The notes beneath the pieces were generated by a model. The model was not told the DNA's origin and searched no databases. It saw only the letters and a list, made by a program, of their open reading frames with translations. This document shows positions 54,683 through 64,000 of a DNA stretch of 64,000 nt, piece by piece. The position numbers and the translations under genes are program-made. Source of the DNA: G963668655 sp963668655. GTDB taxonomy: Bacteria > Myxococcota_A > SURF-8. Location: the NCBI GenBank assembly GCA_963668655.2, contig CAXXPQ010000002.1, forward strand, positions 434,001 through 498,000, in the 5' to 3' direction. Every line of letters begins with the position of its first letter. Position 1 is the first letter of the stretch.

Positions 54683-57600
54683 TCAGGGCGCCGCGACCAC
54701 GGACGCTTTTCCGGAACCGGCCAGGCTGGTTTTCACCGGATCGTACATGGCTTCCGCCTTGACGGCGGGCAGCGCGAATTCTCCCGCCGTCACCGCCCGC
54801 AGGGTATAGTGGAAAACGTACGGCTTTCCCTTGCGGATATTGGCAAAGAGCACCAAGCGGTCGTCGCGGATATCCATGTATTCGGGACTCAGACTCCAAG
54901 CGTCCTTGCCGGGCTGCATCCACTCCAGGCCCTCGCGTGATTTCAGCCGGGGGTTTTCGATCTCCAGTCCGGCGGGCAAAAGGTCCGTAATCACCACGTT
55001 ATCCACCTGGTCGTCCTCGGTGGACAGCCGGATTTCGGCCACCAGCATGTCGCCCTGCCTGAAGCGGTTTCCGGACACCTCCTGCCCGTCGCGGCTCAGA
55101 TAGCGCCGCCGCACCTTCAGATCCACGTCGTGCTCTTTTTCCGCGCCTTCGGTTTTCACGCCCTCGATCTGCCAGAAGTAGTAGGCGTCGCCGGTACCCT
55201 CGATTTCCAGGGTGACGCTCTCGCCCGTCATTTCAGGTTTGGAGAGCGTCAGGCCGCTTTCATCGAACTCCGCCAGGGTGGACAACCCCGCCGTCACGGT
55301 CCCGGTGAAATCCGCCTTCGGCGTCCGGGCGTAGAGTTTGCCCAGCGCAAGAAGCGCCATGGCGTTTTCCTGGGTGGTGCCGTAGCGCCCCACCCGCCGC
55401 GCCTTGGAAAGCGAGGCCGCCAGCACCGCCACGCCGGAATGGCGGGGAGAAACTTCCTGCAAGGCCAGGAGCATGAAGGCGTCCGCACGCACGGAGGAAT
55501 CGAAGTTTCCGCCGTTTTCTCGCTTGGCCTGGGCGGGATGGATTTTCTTGGGAAGCAGCGAGCTCGCGGTCTTGCGGTCGCCGGCCAGGGCGAAGGCCGC
55601 CGCCAGCAGGTAACGCGAATCCGAGGGCAGTTCCTTCAGGCGGTTGTCCTTCAGATAGATCATGCCGCCGTGGTCCGGTTTGCCCAGCAGCGCGAGCACG
55701 TACAGGGCGTACACCCGCCGTTGCAGGCCCCGGCGCACCTCCCAGTCCTGTCCGCTACTGATGGATTCCACCGCGAAGCGCCGCATGCGCCGAAAGATGC
55801 CGTCCAGCGTGGCGTTCTGCACCAGGAACCCGGCCTTGTCCGCCTCCACCAGAAAATGGGAGGCGTAGAGACTGCTCCAGGTGCTTTCGTAGCTTCGCCC
55901 CGGCCAGTAGGAGAATCCGCCCTCGGAAAACTGCATGGATTCCAGTTTGCCGATGGCCTCGTTCACGTAATAATCCACCGATGCGTCCGCGAAAAGTTCC
56001 GGCTCCACTTTCTCGGCCAGACTGCGGAAATACAGCAGCGGAAAGGCCCGGCTGGCGGTCTGCTCCGCGCAGCCGTGGGGATAGGTGAGAAGGTATTGCA
56101 GGCTGCCGCCGAATTCCGCACCCGGCAGGGAGGAAATCACAAGGCGCGGGCGCTCGGTTCCTTTCAGGAAACCGCCGGGAAACACGATCTTCGCCTTCTT
56201 GTCCGCCGACAGCACGCCGCTTCCCGATTCGATGCTCAACGCGCGCGCCGGGCGCACGGCCAGGGACTCGGCATGGGCCGTCTTTCGGCCGTTCCCCTCT
56301 GCGCAGATATCGAAAGACGCTTTCCCCGCCTCTTTCAAGGCGCGGCCCTCGAAACGCACCAGCGCCTCTTTTTCCTTTCCGATCTTCACCGACTGTTCGG
56401 CCTTTTCGAATCCCACGGGGCCTTCCGTCCGGACGGCGACGGTAAACGTTCCATCCCGGCCCGTTTTGTTGAACACGGAAACGGGCAGCGTAAAGCGGTC
56501 CTCCGGAGCCAGAATGCGCGGCAGCGTGGGTTGCAGGACGATGGGATCCGCCACGGTGACGGTCCGCTGGGCCGCTCCGAAGCGGTCCTCTCTAAAGGCC
56601 ACGGCCATCACTCGCAACGCGCCATTGAACTGCGGCACCTCCAGTTCCACCACCGCCTTGCCGGAGCCATCCAGATTCACCAGGCCGCTCCAGAGCGCCA
56701 CGGGCTTCACGCGCCGGATGGCCACGGGGTTCAGGTTCTTCCGGCGGGCGTCGTCCATGGCACCGCCGCCCGTGTCGGAATGCTTCTTCACGCCCTCCAG
56801 TTCCGGCAGCAGAAGGCCGTACAGGTCGTGGGTGCGCACGCCCAGGCGTTCCTTGGAGAAGAACCAGGCCAGGGGATCGGGCGAGGCGAAGCCGGTCAGT
56901 TGCAGGATGCCCTCGTCCACCGCCGCCACGGTGGCCATGGCCTTTCCGCCGGACGCGCCGGCGGAGACCGTCACCTTCAGTTTGCGCTTCGGCAGCATGT
57001 TTTTAGGCGAATCCAGTTTCAGTCCCATGTCGTGCGCCGCGTGATCGACGGTCAACGGGAAAGCGCCGTAGGCCCGAGCCGGGGCGTGTTTCTCCAGCGA
57101 CTTGGTGCTGCGGATGAGCGTGCCCACCACGTAAACGTTGGGCGTCCAATCGGCGGCGACAGGCAGGGAAATCCGCGCAGTGTTTTCCTTCATTTCCACG
57201 GTCTTGTACGTCCGCACGCCGTCTCTTTCCACGGTGAGCAGCAACTGGCCGGAAAACGGCGCGCGCACCTGGACTTCGGCCGTCTCGCCCGGCTTGTAAC
57301 TGGATTTGTCGAAGTCGATGTCCAGCCGGTCCGGCTGCCCCATGGCCCAGGGCGCGTATCCCCAGCCCGAGGCGTAAAACGAGACGGAGGCGCTGGCCCC
57401 GTCGGCGTCGCGCAGAACCACGCGGTAGGAGCCGTACTGCTTGGGCGTGAAGGCGAAGTCCAGCGGCCCCGCGCCGGAAACCAATTCCTTCTTCTCCAGA
57501 CTTTCCTCCGTTTTTTCGGAGACATAGCGATAATAGCCACGCTCGTCGCGCTTCAAGGAAGACTGCCAGACCACGCGGATGAGTTCCGCCCCCACCTTGC

Positions 57601-60106
57601 GTCCGGCCACGGGTTTCCCCTGGGGATCCACCAGCAACATCTGGAAATCCACGGGTTCATTGGGTTTTTCGTAGCCGTCGTTCTTTCTCTTTACGCCGAC
57701 GTAATGCGGGTAGGGGTGGATGTCGAAATTCGTCGCGGCGCTCACCGAGCGGCCGCCCTCGTCGGTGACGGTGGTGAAGGCCCGACCCTCCAGCATGGAC
57801 GGCGGCAGGTGGCCCTCGCCGATTTCCATTTCGAAACGGAAGCGCCCGTTTTCGTCCAGTTTTCCCTCTCCCAGGTCCACGGGCAGGCGCTCGAAACGCC
57901 GCTCCGAATCCCCGAAAACGAAGGAGCGGTAGTTTTTCACTCGGAAATTCTTGGGAGAAATCGTTGCGTTGGCCCGCACCCGTCGTCCGGCGGCGGGAGG
58001 CCCGAAGAGCATGGTCCCGGTGGTGGTGAGCGCGGCCGTCTCGCCGGAACGATAGGACTTTTTGTCGCTCTCCAGTTCCACCTTGATGCGGTCCGGCATG
58101 AACTCCTCCACCTGGATGGAGAGCCGTCCCAGTTCGTCGCCCGTCATCATCAAAAGCCGGGCGGTGTAGGAGCCGGTCATGGCCCACCCGGGAAATTCCA
58201 GGTCGAAGGCCGCCTCGCCGTTCGCGCCGAGTTTTCCCTGAAGCGTGAGGAAACGCCGCTGGTCCGGGGCGAGCACTTCCAGTTTCACGGGCATGGAAGG
58301 GGGCGTTTTCAGGTCGCTTTTGCGCACGATGGCCACTAGGTGGGCCTTGTCGTCCGGGCGATAGACCCCCCGGTCGGCGTAGAGGTACGTGCGATAGCGG
58401 AAGGCTTCCGGCGCGGAACGCCCGCCCACCTCGAAGTCCGCCACGCCGATTTCGGTGTCGGAAAGCTTCAGGAAGGTGAAATCCTCTCCCTTTTCCACCA
58501 CGATCAGGTAGGGATCGATATCCCCGGGGTTTCCGGAAAGATCGGCGATTTTCGCCACGCCGTCCGCGCCGGTCCGCGCCCTACCCAGTTCCTGATTCGT
58601 GCGGTCGATCAGCCGAACCCGGGCGCCGGGGACGGGTTCCAGGGTTTCCAGGGAATTGACGAAGACGTGCAGACTGTCGGACCCCAGCTTGGCCACCACG
58701 CCTAGATCGCTGGCCTGGATCCACTTCCGGTCCCGCCGCCAGTAATCGTTCTCATCCCGGATGGACACCACGAAGACGCCCCGGTCTTTCTTTTCCAGAA
58801 ACGTCTTCAGGCCGAGCGGCGTCACCACCCGCTCGTTTCTCTTCGCCGCCACGGACAGGGTGTCCTCGTACAGCCGCCGCCCGAAGTCGTGGACGCTCAG
58901 CCCGGAGCCGTACTCGTCCCCGGAGGATTCCCCCGCGCCGGATTGCATGAAATAGACCAGATTGTTCGAAAACACCTTGAAGACTTCGACCTTCACCTTT
59001 TCCAGGTTCACCGTCTCCACGCCCACGTTGCCCAGACCTTTCAGCGGCAGGTAAGCTCCGGGCGAGGAAAATTTCAGGCTGGGCTCGTAGTCGGGAATCC
59101 TGACCAGGCGGGAAAAGTCGTTTTCCAGAATCGCTCCGTCGTCGGCGATGAAACCCTTTTTCAGACGCACCGTGTAGCTTTCCGTGGGTTTGAACTCTCC
59201 CACCAGGCGGAATCCGCGCCAGGACGACTCCAGGCGGGTATCGATCTGCGGTTCCACGGAGACATAGGGTTTCAGTTGCTGGATGGTGATGTAGGAGGAA
59301 AAACGCACCGCGATGTGGAACAAATCGCCCGACTGACTCGGCTGGACGGATTCCACCTTCAGGGACTTCGAGCCTTCCACGGAGAGTTCCCGCGACCATC
59401 CGGCGGAAAGCGACATGCCGCCCGCCGCGGCGGGAAGCGGCTGCTTCAGTTTCAGCTTCAGTTTGCGGGCGCGGTCGCTCATGGCCACCGGGCGGGTTTC
59501 GGCGGTGAGGTGATCGTCCGGGCGGGTCTGGTTCACGGTGAAGTCCAACGGACCGTAATCGGCCAGTTCGAGCGCCAGGGAGCCCTTGAGGTCCGTGGGA
59601 TCCACCGGATAAGAGAAGTGCAGGTCCAGGATGATCTTGGCGGTTTTATCCTTGAAATTCACGTACTTGATGCGGATTTCGGATTTCTTCACCTCGAAGG
59701 CGCGCGTCTGGAAGGCGAAGGCTTTTTCCCCGGCGAGGACGAGATTCGGCAGAAGGAGCGCGTCCTTCGTCACCGTGACGGTATAATTCACGCCCCCCGG
59801 CCACTGGGCCTCCGGATAGAAACGCACGGAATCCCGGGAGATCCACTTGTAGTTTCCGGCCACGGCGGGGGTAATGGTAAACGGCGGGCGCTGGGGAGCC
59901 TCGCCCACGTTTTCCTGGGGAATCACGGAGGCGTCGAAGGACACGGTGACGTTCGTCTTGCCGAAAATCTCGCCTGCGGGCTCCACGGAACGCACCCGGA
60001 CCTCGCTTCCCCCGGGCTTGTCCTCGAAACAGCCCACGAGAAGCAGGGCGATGACGAACAGGAAAAAAGGAAAGGCGGCAACCTTCCGAAAAGCGTCTCT
60101 TTTCAT
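54683..60106 (-). CDS. Bacterial alpha-2-macroglobulin lipoprotein with thioester
   Basis: A 1807-residue periplasmic protease trap of the YfhM type. The start at 60106 (MKRDAFRK) gives a signal peptide ending in lipobox LLVGC. MG-type beta-sandwich domains fill the first two thirds; the bait region cannot be located reliably. The thioester CAEQ begins at Cys1346 (YPHGCAEQTASRAF), so covalent trapping is possible. The usual alpha/alpha toroid follows (SMQFSEGGFSYWPG) and a C-terminal receptor-like domain. Co-transcribed with pbpC, it is thought to guard the periplasm when the wall is breached. Confidence 0.94.
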   Translation of the reverse strand: MKRDAFRKVAAFPFFLFVIALLLVGCFEDKPGGSEVRVRSVEPAGEIFGKTNVTVSFDASVIPQENVGEAPQRPPFTITPAVAGNYKWISRDSVRFYPEAQWPGGVNYTVTVTKDALLLPNLVLAGEKAFAFQTRAFEVKKSEIRIKYVNFKDKTAKIILDLHFSYPVDPTDLKGSLALELADYGPLDFTVNQTRPDDHLTAETRPVAMSDRARKLKLKLKQPLPAAAGGMSLSAGWSRELSVEGSKSLKVESVQPSQSGDLFHIAVRFSSYITIQQLKPYVSVEPQIDTRLESSWRGFRLVGEFKPTESYTVRLKKGFIADDGAILENDFSRLVRIPDYEPSLKFSSPGAYLPLKGLGNVGVETVNLEKVKVEVFKVFSNNLVYFMQSGAGESSGDEYGSGLSVHDFGRRLYEDTLSVAAKRNERVVTPLGLKTFLEKKDRGVFVVSIRDENDYWRRDRKWIQASDLGVVAKLGSDSLHVFVNSLETLEPVPGARVRLIDRTNQELGRARTGADGVAKIADLSGNPGDIDPYLIVVEKGEDFTFLKLSDTEIGVADFEVGGRSAPEAFRYRTYLYADRGVYRPDDKAHLVAIVRKSDLKTPPSMPVKLEVLAPDQRRFLTLQGKLGANGEAAFDLEFPGWAMTGSYTARLLMMTGDELGRLSIQVEEFMPDRIKVELESDKKSYRSGETAALTTTGTMLFGPPAAGRRVRANATISPKNFRVKNYRSFVFGDSERRFERLPVDLGEGKLDENGRFRFEMEIGEGHLPPSMLEGRAFTTVTDEGGRSVSAATNFDIHPYPHYVGVKRKNDGYEKPNEPVDFQMLLVDPQGKPVAGRKVGAELIRVVWQSSLKRDERGYYRYVSEKTEESLEKKELVSGAGPLDFAFTPKQYGSYRVVLRDADGASASVSFYASGWGYAPWAMGQPDRLDIDFDKSSYKPGETAEVQVRAPFSGQLLLTVERDGVRTYKTVEMKENTARISLPVAADWTPNVYVVGTLIRSTKSLEKHAPARAYGAFPLTVDHAAHDMGLKLDSPKNMLPKRKLKVTVSAGASGGKAMATVAAVDEGILQLTGFASPDPLAWFFSKERLGVRTHDLYGLLLPELEGVKKHSDTGGGAMDDARRKNLNPVAIRRVKPVALWSGLVNLDGSGKAVVELEVPQFNGALRVMAVAFREDRFGAAQRTVTVADPIVLQPTLPRILAPEDRFTLPVSVFNKTGRDGTFTVAVRTEGPVGFEKAEQSVKIGKEKEALVRFEGRALKEAGKASFDICAEGNGRKTAHAESLAVRPARALSIESGSGVLSADKKAKIVFPGGFLKGTERPRLVISSLPGAEFGGSLQYLLTYPHGCAEQTASRAFPLLYFRSLAEKVEPELFADASVDYYVNEAIGKLESMQFSEGGFSYWPGRSYESTWSSLYASHFLVEADKAGFLVQNATLDGIFRRMRRFAVESISSGQDWEVRRGLQRRVYALYVLALLGKPDHGGMIYLKDNRLKELPSDSRYLLAAAFALAGDRKTASSLLPKKIHPAQAKRENGGNFDSSVRADAFMLLALQEVSPRHSGVAVLAASLSKARRVGRYGTTQENAMALLALGKLYARTPKADFTGTVTAGLSTLAEFDESGLTLSKPEMTGESVTLEIEGTGDAYYFWQIEGVKTEGAEKEHDVDLKVRRRYLSRDGQEVSGNRFRQGDMLVAEIRLSTEDDQVDNVVITDLLPAGLEIENPRLKSREGLEWMQPGKDAWSLSPEYMDIRDDRLVLFANIRKGKPYVFHYTLRAVTAGEFALPAVKAEAMYDPVKTSLAGSGKASVVAAP

Positions 60107-60182
60107 GGCGATACCCCCGTAACGGTTGAAAAGCGTACGGCTTATGGAATCGAGTCCGCCCCGTCGAGGCGACGCCCCGAAA

Positions 60183-61229
60183 TCATCGCATGGTTTGGGA
60201 AACCACCAGATTTTCGGCCACTTCCGCGTCCAGCCAGACGGGCGCGAGTCCATCGCCGAAATCTCCGGCGCCGTGGAAACGCGGCTGAATCACCGTGCGA
60301 CCCCTGGGATCGATATACCCCCAGAGCCCGCCGAAATCCACCGCCGCCAGGCCGTTGACGAAGTTGCGCGCCTCGCTGTAACGCGCCGGAATCACGAAGT
60401 TTCCCTTCGGATCGATAAACCCCCAATGGCTCTCCAGACGCACCGCCGCCAGACCTTCCCGGAAGGGGCGGCCCTCGTCGAACTGATAGCTGATGACCAC
60501 GGTGCCTTTCTCGTTGACATAGCCCACGTTGGGGTGCTTTTCCACCGCAGCAAACCCCTCCGAGAAATCCCAGGCGTCGTCCAGGCGCGGCTCGATCACG
60601 ATCATCCCGCGCCGGTTGACGTATCCGGCCCCGCCGTTCAGTTCGATCCGGGCGAGTCCTCCGTGAAAGGGCCCGCATTCCTCGAAGGTCTGGTCCACGA
60701 TGCGGTCGCCCGCCTCGTCGATGTAGCTGCATCGGTCCTCCGGCCGCAGGACCGCGTACAGGCCGTCCTCGAAGCCCATGAGTTCCACACCGGGCCGGGC
60801 GGCGGTATAACGGCGCTCCTCATCCAGGTAGCCCGCCCGGTCGTCCCGCATCACGAAGGCTTTTCCGGATTCGAAATCGTGCGCCTCATCGTAAAGGTAA
60901 TCCACCACCACCTTGCCGGTCTTGTCGATATAGCCCCAGTACGGTCCCTGGGCCACCCGCGCGAAACCGCCCTTGAACGGCTCCGCCCGGTCGAACTGCG
61001 CCAGAACGACCTCTTTCCCCGTCTTGTCGATATATCCCCACACGTTGTCCTTCAACACGGCGGCCAGTCCCTCCGAGAAGGGGCCCACATCGTCATAAGT
61101 GGGTAGAATGACGATATTTCCCGTTCGGTCGATGTATCCGGCCTTCATGGGCGCGCAACCGGCGAAACTCATAAACGCCAGCGCGGCCGCGATCAGAATT
61201 CCCAGGATACGCCCATCGGATCGTTTCAT
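60183..61229 (-). CDS. WG-repeat lipoprotein
   Basis: A 348-residue lipoprotein with lipobox FAGC (signal ~1-24). The mature part is made of about ten WG (KWG/GYID) repeats of roughly 30 residues each: W/AGYIDxxGxxVIxPxFDxAxxFxxGLAxVxx. WG-repeat proteins probably form a beta-propeller- or solenoid-like binding surface; molecular function is unknown. It lies 76 nt upstream of the macroglobulin gene on the same strand. Confidence 0.9.
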   Translation of the reverse strand: MKRSDGRILGILIAAALAFMSFAGCAPMKAGYIDRTGNIVILPTYDDVGPFSEGLAAVLKDNVWGYIDKTGKEVVLAQFDRAEPFKGGFARVAQGPYWGYIDKTGKVVVDYLYDEAHDFESGKAFVMRDDRAGYLDEERRYTAARPGVELMGFEDGLYAVLRPEDRCSYIDEAGDRIVDQTFEECGPFHGGLARIELNGGAGYVNRRGMIVIEPRLDDAWDFSEGFAAVEKHPNVGYVNEKGTVVISYQFDEGRPFREGLAAVRLESHWGFIDPKGNFVIPARYSEARNFVNGLAAVDFGGLWGYIDPRGRTVIQPRFHGAGDFGDGLAPVWLDAEVAENLVVSQTMR

Positions 61230-61346
61230 CCTTCACTCCCCCTTGCCTGACCTCGTTCCGGCATGTCTCGATGTGTCCGCTCGATTCGCTCTTCGCGCGT
61301 CCTTCGGGCCGATCGACAACCGTTCCCGGCCGCCTTCGGGGCGAGC

Positions 61347-62705
61347 CTACCGACAGGTGGGGTCGTCGATTTCCCAGATTTCCAGACCCGCGCGTCCGTT
61401 GCAGAAGTAGCACTGGGCGGTTCCGATGTAGAGCTTGTCATTGTAGATCGCCATGGAGGGAATTCCGTAGTTGTGATCGTCGCCGATTCCCGGACCGGCC
61501 CAGCGGCCATTTTCGCCGACCATCTTCACCAGATCCACCGCATCCCGGGTCATGTACAGATTGCTTCCCGTTCCGAACAGGTTGAACAGGGTTCCCTGAC
61601 TGAAGGTGCCCATGAACAGCCAGTCGCCGAATTCGGCGAAGGACCAGCCGTAGGCCATGTTCGAGTCCCCCATGCCATCGGAGCCGATCTGTTCGATCAA
61701 CACCATGTCCTTGCTGGTGAACATGCCGAAGCCGCTGACCAGGTTCACCGTACTGAAGATCAGTCGCCGGTTGAAGGTCGTCAGCGCCAGAATGCCGGAG
61801 TGCCCGGCGGGCAGCATCTGCACGGACCCCAGTCCGACGATCCGATGCAGATTCGATCCGTCGAAGCGGAACAGTTCTCCGCCCGTGACGTTCGTGGTGC
61901 CGAAAATCAGAAAGCCTTTGAAGGCGGTCATGGCGTTTACGCTGTAATTTCCAGGACTTCCGAATCCTTCCGAAGCCCGGACCTGGAAACGGTTCGTCTC
62001 CAGACGCAAAATCTGCGCCCCGCTGCCCCGGTTCTCCGTTCCCACGTACAGTTTGTCCAGGAAGACCAGCATGGAGGCGATCATCACGTTTCCCGGATCC
62101 CCCAGCCCTTCCCGCTGCACTGCTTTCCAGTTTTCGCCGTCGGAAGTGACCCAGACCTCGCCGCCCGTTTCGTAATTGATGGTTCCGGCATAGAGTTTGC
62201 CATTATACTCCGCAAAAGTCCGCACGGCCACGTTGTCCGGATTGCCGAATCCCCGGTTGGCCACCCGGGCCCAGCCCTCGCCGTCGTAGGCCCAGACCTC
62301 CGCGCCTTCCGAATCATTCGGATTCTGGTTCACGAAACTTCCGCCCGAGCCGTTGAACGTGCCCACGAACAGGCGATCGTTGAAGGCGATCATGGCGTAG
62401 GCGTACTGGTTCATCGCGTCGCCGAAGCCGGGCTCGGAAATCCGGCGCATGCAGGTGATCGTTTCCTCCGAATCGCCGTCCGCGTCCCCGTCCGGCAGAA
62501 CGCCGTCGCCGTCCGTGGAAGCCTCATCGTCGCCGTCCGGCGTAACGCCGTCGCCGTCGGGCAGAAGACCATCGTCCGCGTCCCCGCCCAGAAACTCGGC
62601 AGGCTCGTTGGGATGTCCGTATTCATAGGCTTCGGGCAACCGGTCGTTGCAGGATGCCACGAACAGAAACAGGAAGAAAAGCATGGCAAACGAGCGACAC
62701 GACAC
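61347..62705 (-). CDS. Lipoprotein with acidic spacer and repeated propeller-like blades
   Basis: A 452-residue lipoprotein. The start is inferred as GTG at 62705 (giving MSCRSFAMLFFLFLFVASC), preceded by GAGG; the ATG at 62756 would add 17 hydrophilic residues before the signal. The lipobox is VASC. A DGD-rich spacer follows (DGDGVTPDGDDEASTDGDG). The mature domain repeats blocks such as AFNDRLFVGTFN, EYNGKLYAGTIN, FLDKLYVGTENR, FKGFLIFGTTN and IYNDKLYIGTAQ, each about 45-50 residues, typical of a beta-propeller. The ligand is unknown. Confidence 0.82.
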   Translation of the reverse strand: MSCRSFAMLFFLFLFVASCNDRLPEAYEYGHPNEPAEFLGGDADDGLLPDGDGVTPDGDDEASTDGDGVLPDGDADGDSEETITCMRRISEPGFGDAMNQYAYAMIAFNDRLFVGTFNGSGGSFVNQNPNDSEGAEVWAYDGEGWARVANRGFGNPDNVAVRTFAEYNGKLYAGTINYETGGEVWVTSDGENWKAVQREGLGDPGNVMIASMLVFLDKLYVGTENRGSGAQILRLETNRFQVRASEGFGSPGNYSVNAMTAFKGFLIFGTTNVTGGELFRFDGSNLHRIVGLGSVQMLPAGHSGILALTTFNRRLIFSTVNLVSGFGMFTSKDMVLIEQIGSDGMGDSNMAYGWSFAEFGDWLFMGTFSQGTLFNLFGTGSNLYMTRDAVDLVKMVGENGRWAGPGIGDDHNYGIPSMAIYNDKLYIGTAQCYFCNGRAGLEIWEIDDPTCR

Positions 62706-62928
62706 GGAGCACCTCTTCCAATCAACGGGTTCGGAGGTTCGGAATGTCTTCACCATACGACGGGCTCCGGGTGGAAGTCAAGTGCGATGAAATTCCCGGA
62801 GGTTCGGGCAAAATGGATCGATCGTCCGGCAGCGGCGAAAGGAAATGAAAACGCCGGAAATCCGGGAAAACGAATGTCCCGGACCCCGGCGGAGAAGGCC
62901 GAGCACCGAAATCGGCAAGCAAATGAAA

Positions 62929-64000
62929 TTACAAAGAATTCCGACGCCACTCCGGCATGTTTTCCGGCAGGTAGCGCGGCAGGGGCGGCAGGGCGATCCG
63001 GGGCGCGCTCTGAGGTACGGGGCGTTTTTTCAGGCGCGCGCCCGCCTGCCCCGCACTGGCCCAGTCGTCGCAGTCGAAGGTGTCGCCGCCATGCTGATAG
63101 CAGCGGCATCCCTCGTCCGTCCCGAAGAGCGTCTGAATCTGGTCCGCGTCGTAGATCAGCGGAACGTTTCCGGCCGCCTCGAACCCCTCGCCGCGGACGA
63201 ATTCCGTGTTCTGTTCGTGACAGACCCACAGGGCGGAATTCTGATCCTCGAAGTCCAGGATTCCCTTAGGACAGATCTTGACATAGCGGTTCTGGCCGAC
63301 GGTCTTGTCGTTGATTTCCGCCACGAACGAGAAGAATTCGCCCTTGTCCGCATGGTAGTTCACGCGATGCTCACCCGAAGTCTTCAGCTCGTTCAGGGCG
63401 TTGACGCTGATGCTCGTCTCCGCGTAGAAGAAGTGCAGTTCCCCCGCTGAAAGCTGCTGAATGTTCCCGTATCCCATCATGGCGACGATCTCCACGCCGT
63501 CGTTCGAAGTCCGGCGGTCGGCGGTCACGGCATAGGTGTCCACATCGTACTCGACATCATCCACCTCGGCGCTCATTTCCCCCGGTCCCGGCTGCCATTC
63601 GGCGATTTCACCGTCGAACAGGAACCGAAGCCGATTCTCGCTCGGCACCGTCATGAAATCCGCCGGAAGACCGCAATCGATGCTCACGGCCTCATCCTCC
63701 CAGGCGTTCGCGGTTCCGAGGTAGTATTTATTGTAGGCCGGTTCGCCGTTGAAATCGATGGGCCGCAGGTCGGAAAGACAGGAGGTGTCCGGGGTCTTCA
63801 ACGGATCGTCCATGTAGGAGATCATGATCTGCGCGCCGCAGTCCGGCTTTCCGGTGGTGAGAACGGGCGATTGCGTGATGACGCCGTGGTTGGAGTCCGG
63901 AATCTCCACGAAGTACTGGTGCGGACCGGTCAGGTTGTCCCGGGCGGACACGGCCATTTCGATGGGACTTTGCAGATCGAAGGAGCTGTTCATCATCAGG
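62929..64000 (-). CDS. C-terminal part of a TAP-like alpha/beta hydrolase with extra domain (5' truncated)
   Basis: The frame stays open to the right edge, so the N-terminal part is missing. The visible first ~80 residues match the C-terminus of tripeptidyl-aminopeptidase-like hydrolases: SPIEMAVSARDNLTGPHQYFVEIPDSNHGVITQSP, where the His of SNHGV is the likely catalytic histidine, then CGAQIMISYMDDPLKTPDTSCLSDL. About 270 residues follow that are not part of the hydrolase, with a beta-rich region (DVEYDVDTYAVTADRRT) and a Pro/Arg-rich end. A secreted peptidase is likely, given its lipoprotein neighbours. Confidence 0.72.
   Translation of the reverse strand, partial: LMMNSSFDLQSPIEMAVSARDNLTGPHQYFVEIPDSNHGVITQSPVLTTGKPDCGAQIMISYMDDPLKTPDTSCLSDLRPIDFNGEPAYNKYYLGTANAWEDEAVSIDCGLPADFMTVPSENRLRFLFDGEIAEWQPGPGEMSAEVDDVEYDVDTYAVTADRRTSNDGVEIVAMMGYGNIQQLSAGELHFFYAETSISVNALNELKTSGEHRVNYHADKGEFFSFVAEINDKTVGQNRYVKICPKGILDFEDQNSALWVCHEQNTEFVRGEGFEAAGNVPLIYDADQIQTLFGTDEGCRCYQHGGDTFDCDDWASAGQAGARLKKRPVPQSAPRIALPPLPRYLPENMPEWRRNSL

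Noticed and set aside
60107..60253. Upstream extension of the alpha-2-macroglobulin
   Set aside because: It would put a hydrophilic stretch before a clear lipoprotein signal peptide and overlaps the WG-repeat gene end.

Overview
The window is one contiguous piece of a GC-rich chromosome from a Gram-negative, strictly anaerobic bacterium. Evidence for this is an alpha-2-macroglobulin/PbpC pair, several lipobox signal peptides and oxygen-sensitive pathways. Three things point to an anaerobic former-deltaproteobacterial or related lineage: Asp/Gly-rich spacers after the lipoprotein cysteines, lysine fermentation genes, and a complete Wood-Ljungdahl locus. The phylum cannot be fixed by eye; the 16S gene at 3145-4699 would decide it.

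Region 1 (1-5170) is an rRNA operon on the minus strand: 16S, tRNA-Ile(GAU), tRNA-Ala(UGC), then 23S running off the left edge. It has tandem promoters and a 16S processing stem. Region 2 (5215-15510, plus) is a lysine fermentation cluster: methyltransferase, class-I amidotransferase-like hydrolase, kce, kdd, kamA, kamB-like, kamC-like (MutS-fold), kamD and kamE. Region 3 (15897-20489) is nucleotide-sugar and surface polysaccharide metabolism: an epimerase on plus, then fcl, a ColD-like PLP enzyme and a glycosyltransferase on minus. Region 4 (21006-25543) holds an acetyltransferase, a zinc-finger protein and three exported proteins, including an HELGH metalloprotease.

Region 5 (25961-48846) is the Wood-Ljungdahl locus. 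The plus-strand half is fhs, folD, cooC, hdrC, hdrB, a double-length hdrA, mvhD, metV, metF and cooT. It activates formate and reduces methylene-THF, probably through a flavin-based electron-bifurcating Hdr/MetVF complex. The convergent minus-strand half is a small unknown gene, acsD, cooS, acsB, acsC, acsE and a second cooC, which together form and mature the CO dehydrogenase/acetyl-CoA synthase system. A cobalamin riboswitch lies just upstream of this half and precedes an unrecognised 86-residue protein. Region 6 (49212-52282) has larC (nickel cofactor), a divergent Fur/PerR regulator, a DUF302 gene and a DUF2461 gene. Region 7 (52326-64000, minus) has pbpC, a thioester alpha-2-macroglobulin, a WG-repeat lipoprotein, a propeller-like lipoprotein and the C-terminal part of an alpha/beta hydrolase.

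The most striking observation is at the acsD/cooS junction. The last ~45 residues of the corrinoid protein small subunit (AcsD) and the first ~41 residues of CO dehydrogenase (CooS) are the same kind of module. Both have an LPxS-type entry and a short amphipathic helix with identical heptad register and the same buried glutamine. In AcsD the module sits at the end of a ~100-residue Lys/Ala/Glu rod; in CooS it is joined by an Ala/Pro/Lys linker. This looks like a built-in tether joining the methyl-carrier protein to the CODH/ACS core. I do not know of a description of it.
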